Source: Dactylis glomerata
Lineage: Eukaryota; Streptophyta; Magnoliopsida; Poales; Poaceae
DNA length: 64,000 bases
Reading direction: 5' to 3'
Assembly: GCA_007115705.1 (NCBI GenBank)
Contig: QXEO01000832.1
Location: forward strand, 434,001 to 498,000
Under the pieces are notes generated by a model. That model saw nothing but the letters and a program-made list of their open reading frames with translations. It did no database searches and had not been told where the DNA came from. Shown piece after piece: positions 55,794-64,000 of this stretch. The stretch's first letter is position 1. Each line of letters opens with the position of its first letter. The translations under genes and the position numbers were made by a program.

Positions 55794-58700
55794 TAAAAGT
55801 ACTAAGAAAGCTGCAGAACCTGGTGAGCAAATTACTATTAACTCTCCTGTAGCTATATTGAAGGATCTTGTTACTAAAGATGTAGGGGATGAATATATTC
55901 TTTTTTGTGAAGATGCTTCTAACATTCTCTCACATCCTAAAAAGCATAGGAAAGCAAGTGTTCCTGTTATTTCTATCAGGATTGGAGATCATTGTTATTA
56001 TGGTTTATGTGATATTGGTGCTAGTGCAAGTGCTATTCCCTTAGAGCTTTACAAAGAAATCATGCACGAGATTGGCGCTTGTGAACTTGAAGATATTGAT
56101 GTGGTTGTTCAGCTTGCTAACAGAGAGACTGTGTGGCCTCTTGGTATAGTTCGAGATGTGGAAGTTCTATGCGGTAAGACTAAATACCCTACTGATTTTC
56201 TAGTACTTGGTAAGGAAGCTAGTAAAACTTGTCCTATTATTTTTGGTCGACCATTTTTGAACACCTGTGGCGCCGTGATAGATTGTAAGAAAGAGAATTT
56301 TTTTACTAAGTTTAATGGAGAGTCTTATGAGTTTAATTTTTCCAAGTTTGCAAAGACTTCTTATGAAAATGAAACGCCTAATGAAAATTTTCGAGTTGAA
56401 CAGCTTGCTTCTATTGCTCTTGCTCCTAATAATGCCTTGCAGCAATTCATGGAAGATCACGAAAGTGATGTTTTTAGCAAGGAAAGAGAAGAGATTGACG
56501 ACATTCTTCTTCGTCAGCCGCCGTTACTTAAACATAATCTACCAGTGGAGGATCTTGGTACCACTTTGCCGCCTAAAGAAGATCCTGTGTTTGAATTAAA
56601 GCCTTTGCCTGATGACCTCAAATATGCTTATATTGATGATAAGAAAATATATCCTGTTATTATTAGCTCTAAACTTTCAGGAAAGGAAGAAGAGAGATTA
56701 TTGGAGATATTGAGGAAACACCGAGGAGCTATGGGATATACTCTGGATGATTTAAAAGGGATTTCTCCCACTTTATGTCAGCATGCCATCAATATGGAGA
56801 AAGATGCGAAGCCAGTCGTGGAGCATCAACGCCGCCTAATTCCCAAGATGAAGGATGTGGTAAGAAATGAGGTATTAAAACTCCTTGATGCTGGTATCAT
56901 TTATCCTATTGCTGATAGTAGATGGGTTAGTCCTGTTCATTGTGTTCCTAAGAAAGGAGGTATGACTGTTGTGCCTAATGAGAATAACGAGCTTATTCCT
57001 CAAAGGGTAGTAGTTGGTTATAGAATGTGCATTGATTATAGGAAGGTAAACAAAGTTACTAAGAAAGATCATTACCCTTTACCATTTATAGATCAAATGC
57101 TAGAAAGGTTGTCTAAGAAGACTCATTTTTGTTTCCTTGATGGTTATTCTGGTTTTTCTCAAATTGCTGTTAAGAAGGATGATCAAGAGAAAACCACTTT
57201 TACTTGACCTTATGGAACTTATGCTTATAGACGTATGCCGTTTGGTTTATGCAATGCTCCTGCTACTTTTCAAAGATGCATGTCTGCTATTTTTCATGGT
57301 TTTTGTGAAGAAATTGTGGAGGTCTTCATGGACGATTTCTCCGTCTATGGAACTTCTTTTGATAATTGTTTGCACAACCTTGATAAAGTTTTGCAGAGGT
57401 GTGAAGAAACTAACCTTGTTCTTAATTGGGAGAAATGCCACTTTATGGTAAATGAAGGAATTGTCCTTGGACATAAAATTTCTGAAAGAGGTATTGAAGT
57501 TGACAGAGCAAAAGTGGAGGCGATTGAGAAAATGCCTTGTCCAAGAGATGTTAAAGGTATTCGTAGTATTCTTGGTCATGCTGGTTTTTATAGGAGGTTT
57601 ATTAAAGATTTCTCTAAGATTTCAAAGCCTCTTACTAATCTTCTTCAAAAGGATGTACCATTTGTCTTTGATGATGATTGTAAGGAAGCTTTTGAAACTC
57701 TTAAGAAGGCTTTAACTACTGCTCCTATTGTTCAACCACCTAATTGGAATTTATCTTTTGAAATTATGTGTGATGCTAGTGATTTTGATGTTGGTGCTGT
57801 TCTTGGACAGCGCGTTGATAATAAGTTGAATGTTATTCATTATGCTAGTAAGACTCTTGATGCTGCTCAAAAGAATTATGCTACTACTGAGAAAGAGTTT
57901 CTTGCTGTTGTTTTTGCATGTGATAAGTTTAGATCTTACATTGTTGATTCTAAAGTTACTATTCATACTGATCACGCTGCTATTAGATATCTTATGACTA
58001 AGAAGGATGCTAAGCCTAAGCTTATTAGATGGGTGTTGCTTTTACAAGAGTTTGATTTGCATATCATAGATAGGAAAGGTGCTGAAAATCCTGTGGCTGA
58101 CAACTTGTCTAGATTGGAAAACATTTCTTTTGATCCTATTCCTGTTAATGATAGTTTTCCAAATGAACAGTTGGCTGCAATTAATGTAACTTCGCGAGAC
58201 CTTCCTTGGTATGCTGATTATGCTAACTTTATTGTTTCCAAGTATTTGCCTCCGACCTTTACAGCTCAGCAAAGAAGAAAATTCTTTTATGATTTGAGGC
58301 ATTATTTTTGGGATGACCCACATTTATATAAAGAAGGAGTTGATGGTATTATGAGAAGATGCGTACCGGAATATGAGCAACAAGAGATATTAAGGAAATG
58401 CCATAGTAGTGCCTATGGAGGGCATCATGCTGGAGATAGAACCGCACAGAAGGTTCTACAATCAGGTGTTTATTGGCCAACCCTCTTTAAAGATGCCAGA
58501 AGGTATGTTTTATCTTGCGATGAATGTCAAAGAGTTGGTAATATTTCTAGATGCAATGAGATGCCTATGAATTACACTCTTGTTATTGAACCGTTTGATT
58601 GTTGGGGATTTGACTTTATGGGTCCTTTTCCTCCTTCGAAAGGCTATACCCATATACTTGTTGCTGTTGATTATGTTACTAAATGGGTAGAAGCCATACC

Positions 58701-59544
58701 TACAAAGAGTGCTGATGGTGAGACTTCGTTAAAAATGCTTAAGGATGTTATTTTTCCTAGGTTCGGAGTGCCTAGATATCTTATGACTGACGGAGGTTCT
58801 CATTTTATTCACGGTAGTTTTAGAAAAACTCTTGCTAAGTATGATGTCAATCATAGAATTGCTTCTGCTTATCATCCCCAAACTAGTGGGCAGGTAGAGC
58901 TTTCAAATAGGGAGATCAAGTCTATCTTGCAGAAGACTGTCAATAGATCTAGGAAAAACTGGGCTAGTAAGTTAAACGATGCTTTATGGGCTTATAGAAC
59001 TGCTTATAAGAATCCCATGGGTATGTCTCCTTATAAGATGGTTTACGGAAAAGCGTGTCACTTGCCCTTAGAATTAGAACACAAAGCTTTTTGGGCAGTG
59101 AGAGAGCTTAACAGAGATTTTAAACTAGCCGGTAAGAAAAGGTTGTTAGATTTGAGTTCTCTAGATGAGTGGAGAAACGAAGCGTATGAGAATGCCAGAC
59201 TTTTTAAAGAGAAGGTCAAGCAATGGCACGATAAGAGAATTCTTAAGAGAGAGTTTCATGTTGGTGAGAAAGTTCTTTTGTATAGGTCTCGTCTCAGATT
59301 TTTTGCAGGAAAATTACTTTCTAAATGGGAAGGACCATATGTTATTGTGGAAGTGTACCGCTCAGGTGCTATTAAGATTGCCTCATTGAAAGATGACTCT
59401 ACACAAGTGGTGAATGGGCAAAGACTCAAGCACTATATTTCTGGAGATTCTTATAATGAAGATGTTGATGTTATTGAAACAGTTTCTCCGGAAGATTACA
59501 TCCAAGACAAATTGCAGGTACCTACAGAGTTCGTTTTCGAATAG
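55777..59544 (+). pseudogene. Athila-like pol: protease, RT, RNase H, integrase
   Basis: One frame of about 1,250 codons broken by a single TGA at 57205-57207. The protease has LCDIGASASAIP (about 56006) and IIFGRPFLNT. RT has WVSPVHCVPKKGG, CIDYRKVNK, FLDGYSGFSQI, then after the stop PYGTYAYRRMPFGLCNAPAT and VFMDDFSVYG, the catalytic Y/F-x-DD box near 57330. RNase H has MCDASDFDVGAVLGQ, TTEKEFLAVV and HTDHAAIRYL. The integrase zinc finger has H-x-H and CDECQR, and the core has DFMGPF, TDGGSHFIHG and YHPQTSGQVELSNREIK, with a C-terminal GKLLSKWEGPY-like domain. The stop lies just before the RT catalytic motif. Confidence 0.92.
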
Positions 59545-59882
59545 GTAACAGTTCTAGTCAGAAAAGTTTCGCGAAAAGTTCTTCCTTTAATATTTTTGCT
59601 GTTTTTACTAAATATGAAAAATCACGAGACGAAAAACGGCACGAAAAAGAGTCCGTGTGTGTCTCACACACGGGTGGCGCGGGCCCACCCCTGGCCGCGC
59701 CACCTGGGTGTGAGACCACCCCGGAACTCGTTTCCGTCCCGGTTTCCTCCTGTGACTTTGTTTGGATGTATAACTTTCGCCTATTTAACCCCCCGGAGTC
59801 CCCGAGGTCTGTATATCGTTTTCTTGTCGTGTTTTGTTTCGAGCTGTTTCTGTCAGGAGTTGATCTTAAGCTTGGGGGAGTC
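59545..59882 (+). other. spacer between pol and ORF3
   Basis: Non-coding, ending in an internal purine tract TAAGCTTGGGGGAGTC (59867-59882) directly before the ORF3 start codon. Confidence 0.6.
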
Positions 59883-60416
59883 ATGGCCTCTTCAAGCGGT
59901 GACAAGGAGAAGACACCTCCGGAAGATGACACCAAAGATTTCCGGCTGAAAGAAGAGGTTGAAAGCGAAGACGAGTTGGAAGATCAAAGTCCAAGGCCGA
60001 ACACCGTGATTGCCAGCATAGGGGTGGTGACAGATCATGACAAGTTCAAGAAGAGTGCTCGCATAAGGACCGGATGGGGTGTGCCGCGTCACACCTTAGC
60101 TCCACGGACATCTCCGCCAAGCCAAAACCCTTTCCATACTCTAATTCACGAACATCAGTTCCAAAAGGTGCCCAAATCACGATTACCCTCTGGCTGGGAT
60201 ATAGATCGTTCTAACAATGCAGGGACTGGAAGCTCCAAGGGTGAAGAAGGATGGGGAAATAATTCCAAGAGCTGGGATTCTCTTGCTGACAGGTTCATGA
60301 ACCGTGTTGAGCACAATTCCGAGATGATTCGTAACCTCGAGTACAAGATTGATGATCTGAAGGATTTGATTGAGAAGCTTATTAGAGATTATCCACCGCC
60401 ACCACCAAAGGAGTAA
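59883..60416 (+). CDS. extra ORF downstream of pol (env position), unknown function
   Basis: 177 residues from ATG 59883, the first ATG after the internal purine tract; the frame is open 76 codons further upstream but without supporting context. The N-terminus is highly charged (DKEKTPPEDDTKD, EEVESEDELED). The middle is Pro/Ser/Thr-rich with basic residues. The C-terminus is a predicted coiled coil (SWDSLADRFMNRVEHNSEMI to IEKLIRD), ending PPPPPKE. There is no signal peptide or membrane segment, so it does not look like a classical envelope. It has no stops, unlike gag and pol in the same copy. Role unknown. Confidence 0.6.
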   Translation: MASSSGDKEKTPPEDDTKDFRLKEEVESEDELEDQSPRPNTVIASIGVVTDHDKFKKSARIRTGWGVPRHTLAPRTSPPSQNPFHTLIHEHQFQKVPKSRLPSGWDIDRSNNAGTGSSKGEEGWGNNSKSWDSLADRFMNRVEHNSEMIRNLEYKIDDLKDLIEKLIRDYPPPPPKE

Positions 60417-62093
60417 TTCGTCATCGGTTTAGGCATCCCCTTGGCTTGTTCCAAGCTTGGGGGAGTGCCGCGGTATCACATCATTACCTTTTGCTTATTT
60501 ACTTTTCAAGTAGTGCCATATCATGAATAGAGAAGTTATCATATAGAATAGTTTGCAGTTTGGAAGTATCCTCCTTAGTTGGTTATCTATGTATCCCTTG
60601 GTGTGAGTTGCGGTAATAAAATATTAATGAGAAGTTTTATCGTTTACTTTTCGCACACTTTATGTTAGTCTGCAATCTCTCTTATGTGACTAGTCTTGTT
60701 GATTGGTATTGGTATCACATTGGGAGCATGAGTAGATTTAGTTGGTTTCGGCAAACCTAGCTTGGTCAGTAGCAACTTTACCTTGAGGTTTGAGTAGAGA
60801 AGAATAAAGAAGTGCTTGCAGTTACATCACTTCAATTTTCCTTTATGTTTGGCTTATAAGTTTGTTATTCTTAAAGTTAAAATCGTTGTACCTTCAAGGA
60901 AGTTTGCATGATTGTTCTTATTATATGTATGTTTGTTTGTTTCATGCAACTCTTATGCTTGCTACCCAGCCTTGCTAGCCAAAAACCTGTCCTGAGAGGA
61001 ATACTTCTCGTGCATCCAATTCCCAAAAGCCAAGTCACTTCCAAAGAGTCCACTATAAATTCCTATGCATGGTATTTCAAAGCCATTCCAAGTAAATTTT
61101 CATGTGCTACCTTTCAAAAACCTTCAAACACTTCTCATTTTTGTGCCACTGTTTTTAGCTCATGAGGACGTAGTGGATGGGTTTGTTATCTTCCATACTA
61201 AATTAAGTACCCCTCGACTAGGCAGCTTCATCTGCTCGTCATTAATTTTGCAAGGGAGCTGGTCAGACCATTATAATCTTAAAAAGAAAAAGAAAGAAAA
61301 AGGCACTCCTCCAATGGAATGTGAAAGTTGGTCGGCACCCGATGGAATCGGTTAGCCATGGTTTGAGAAAGGAAAAAGGTGGGGAGGAGTGCAAAGCCAT
61401 AAAAGAGCACCAAAGTGCCAATTAATCAAACATCTTGGAACCGCTCTCACTTGTTTAGTATGGAAGATATCAAGAACTCCGTTGCTAGTCGTTGACAAAA
61501 GCAACCACCTCTCAAAACAATTTTACCTCTGTTTTACAAATGAAAAGCTCTAGCACATGTTTAATCCCTGCTTCCCTCTGCGAAGGGCCTATCTTTTACT
61601 TTTATGTTGAGTCAACCTATTTCCCTCTATCTAAAGCAAGCATTTGAGTTGTTATGTTTCACTCATTCATATGTTGATCCGTTTAATCATGTTTATTATC
61701 TTCCTTGTTTTGTATAATGCTTTTGTCTGAAGGAATATATCTTTGAAGCTTTCTATGAATGCAAAAGTTTAATTTGTTGAGCATATAGTCTTTGCTATAT
61801 TGGCTCTGTTTTAAAAGGCTTCGTTTAAAAGAGAGAATAGTTTGTTCTCCATCCTTTGACCAAGAACTTAGGTTTGCCATTACCAATTATAGTTTACCTT
61901 ATGCATATTTACATGTGATTCCCTTTTACCTATTGCAAGTCTATATCTTATAAAGGGAAGTTGCTGTCTATTATAATTTGTGCCTTTGGTAAATGTGATG
62001 CTTCTTGTCCGTATTTTGATTATCGACACTTCACTCCATAAACCTGTGGTCATGTTTACCGAGTTTCGTTTTCGCTTGGGGACAAGCGAGGTC
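60417..62093 (+). other. non-coding 3' interior of the Athila-like element
   Basis: About 1.7 kb without a credible frame. It contains another purine tract, CAAGCTTGGGGGAGT, at 60452-60466. The segment CTTCCCTCTGCGAAGGGCCT (about 61570) resembles one at 6354-6373 in the first gypsy element, supporting common descent of the two interiors. Confidence 0.65.
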
Positions 62094-62108
62094 TAAGCTT
62101 GGGGGGGT
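62094..62108 (+). promoter_or_regulatory. 3' polypurine tract
   Basis: TAAGCTTGGGGGGGT abuts the 3' LTR. Confidence 0.75.
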
Positions 62109-63613
62109 TGATACGTCCAATTTGCATCACTATTTTGTGTCATAATTTACTGTTATTCATTGATATATTTCATATTTAGACATGATACTGATGTTATTTC
62201 CTTTGCTTTCACATGTTTGATGATCATCGGGGGAGTTGCTGCCGGGGTCAGGATTCTGCTGGAAAAAGGACCATCAAGAGACCATATTTTGAAGATCGGG
62301 AAAATGCCAGAAAAATACCCAGAAATTATAATTTCCCAGAAGACTCAGGAAGCCAGAAGGGGGAGTCGAGAGGAGCCAGGGGGGCTCCACACGCCAGGGT
62401 GGCGCAGGCCCACCCCTAGCCGCGCGGGCCCTACGTGAGGCCACCCTGGCCCACCTCTGGTCTCGCCCCTCCGCGTACATCATCGTCCCCAAAAACCTAA
62501 GTCAAAGGGGAGGCTCAGAGTTAGACACCGCCGCCTCTGCGGGGCGGAAAACACCAGAGAGATAAAAGCTCTCCGGCAGGCAGGAATCTGCCGGGGAAAT
62601 TCCTTCCCGGTGAGGGGAGATCGTCGCCATCGTCATCACCACCGCACTGGACTTCATCGGGATCATCATCATCTCCATCACCAGCACCTTCATCTCCACC
62701 ATCACCACGCCATCCCGCTGTAACATCTTGAGTTGGATCTTGTTATATTCATAGGGGAAACTTTCCCGGTGTTGATTACTCTTGTAGTTGATGCTATTGA
62801 TTGGAACCGTTGAGTTAAGGTTTATGTTCAGATTGTTATTTACCATTATTTCATCTCTGATCATGATCCATATGATGTCTTGTGAGTAGTTCGTTTAGTT
62901 CTTGAGGACATGGGAGAAGTCAAGATGTTAGTAGTGAATTATTGTTGAGAAATATTTAATGGTTTGATATTGTTGTGGTGCTATTTCACTAGTGGTGTCA
63001 TGTGAACGTCGACTACATGATACTTCACCATTTATGGGCCTAGTGAGATGCATTGTGTATTTGGCTACCGATTGTGGGGTTGCTGGAGTGACAGAAACCT
63101 AAACCTCCGTTGGGAAACCATTGCACCAGGGAGCGTAGGATCTCAGAGTTTAAGGCTGTGGTTAGATTTATCTTAATTACTTTCTTGTATTTGCGGATGC
63201 TTGCAAGGGGTATAATCACAAGTGTGTATTTATCCTAGTAAGGGTAGTGCGCTAGCACAGGTTCACCCCCATAACACCTATCAAACCAATGAATACTATT
63301 GGCTCTATGAAGCGAAAGCTCTTGACAGAAACTCCCGTGTGTCCTCGAGAACGTTTGGTTATTATAAGTACACAACCGGCTTGTCCTTTGCTGAAGAAAG
63401 GATTGGGCCACTTGCTGCAATTGTTACTACTGTCTTTTATTTACTCGCACTTTATTTACTCGTATTACCAAATACCCCTGAAAACTTGTTTGCTAGTATT
63501 TACAGTGATTCCTTGATCAAAACTGCTCATCAACACCTTCTGCTCCTCGTTGGGTTCGACACTCTTATTTATCGAAAGTACTACGATACACCCCCTATAC
63601 TTGTGGGTCATCA
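62109..63613 (+). repeat. 3' LTR of the inner element
   Basis: 1505 bp, TGATACGTCC...GTCATCA, followed by the gctac duplication. Confidence 0.93.
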
Positions 63614-64000
63614 GCTACCGATTGTGGGGTTGCTGGAGTGACAGAAACCTAAACCTCCGTTGGAAAACCATTGCACCAGGGAGCGTAGGATCTTAGAGTT
63701 TAAGGCTGTGGTTAGATTTATCTTAATTACTTTCTTGTATTTGCGGATGCTTGCAAGGGGTATAATCACAAGTGTGTATTTATCCTAGTAAGGGTAGTGC
63801 GCTAGCACAGGTTCACCCCCATAACACCTATCAAACCAATAAATACTATTGGCTCTATGAAGCGAAAGCTCTTGACAGAAACTCCCGTGTGTCCTCGAGA
63901 ACGTTTGGTTATTATAAGTATACAACCGGCTTGTCCTTTGCTGAAGAAAGGATTGGGCCACTTGCTGCAATTGTTACTATTGTCTTTTATTTACTCGTAC
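63614..64000 (+). repeat. outer gypsy LTR, continued, cut by the window end
   Basis: Resumes exactly where 53201 stopped (GCTACCGATTGTGGGG) and runs to the window edge; about 150 bp of the LTR should follow. Confidence 0.9.

Larger units (their letters stand above)
53197..63618 (+). mobile_element. Athila-like Ty3/gypsy element inserted in an LTR of its own family
   Basis: 5' LTR 53202-54707 (1506 bp), 3' LTR 62109-63613 (1505 bp), target duplication gctac at 53197-53201 and 63614-63618. The primer site matches plant tRNA-Asp perfectly (18/18). Coding order is gag, protease, RT, RNase H, integrase, then an extra frame in the position of the Athila env-like gene. The order protease-RT-RNase H-integrase defines the superfamily. 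In-frame stops in gag and pol and one frameshift make this copy inactive, although it could be complemented. Length 10,412 bp without the duplications. Confidence 0.93.

Overview
This window looks like an intergenic, repeat-dominated stretch of a large grass genome, most likely Triticeae (wheat, Aegilops, rye or barley). The evidence is two related Ty3/gypsy LTR elements with 1.5-1.6 kb LTRs and a tRNA-Asp-type primer site, a CACTA element with CCGGGACTAAAGG-type subterminal repeats, Stowaway MITEs with CTCCCTCCG ends, Helitron ends of the CACGGG-n-CTAGT type, and long-TIR Mutator-like elements. I found no intact ordinary host gene and no RNA gene. Nearly all coding sequence belongs to mobile elements or to gene fragments they carry.

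Layout. 0.1-1.3 kb: 5'-truncated minus-strand LINE with a 17-bp target duplication. 1.5-8.5 kb: complete non-autonomous gypsy element (TSD tggat). 8.6-11.9 kb: short-LTR copia element lacking gag. 12.6-15.8 kb: minus-strand LINE. 16.1-17 kb: a host-like segment (copy A) that recurs, diverged, at 35.6 (B), 43.6 (D) and 48.8/51.2 kb (C). 17-18.8 kb: broken PIF/Harbinger transposase, cut by a minus-strand Helitron end. 18.8-21.8 kb: Helitron-type sequence with PPR gene fragments and a perfect 402-bp direct repeat. 22.2-24.1 kb: large foldback element. 24.6-33.9 kb: 9.3-kb gypsy element (TSD cttgt) read on the minus strand, with gag-protease but no reverse transcriptase or integrase, and a plus-strand gene that looks spliced. 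34.3-35.3 kb: GC-rich TIR element. 36.6-39.2 kb: plus-strand LINE. 39.5-41.2 kb: Stowaway MITE split by a Pack-MULE-like element carrying a RING-finger gene fragment. 41.3-43.5 kb: Myb/SANT-type gene with introns, probably PIF-like. 44.7-47.1 kb: Mutator-like element (TSD ccatgccaa) with hairpin arrays in its TIRs. 49.05-51.16 kb: CACTA element carrying a DEDDy exonuclease gene. 52.2 kb to the end: an Athila-like gypsy element (53,202-63,613) inserted into the LTR of an older copy of its own family (TSD gctac).

How the parts relate. Target duplications, paralogous empty sites and nesting give a relative history: an old local duplication of a host segment (copies A-D), invasion of its spacers by DNA transposons and LINEs, then gypsy and copia insertions. 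LTR pairs I compared by eye differ by about 4% (5/130 copia; 13/335 for the 9.3-kb element), so those insertions are recent relative to the LINEs and gene fragments. Three element types carry genes with their own exon or promoter structure: the antisense gene in the 9.3-kb retrotransposon, the exonuclease in CACTA and the SANT gene. These are the most interesting content. Family names (Sabrina, WHAM and similar) are deliberately not assigned because I cannot check them here.
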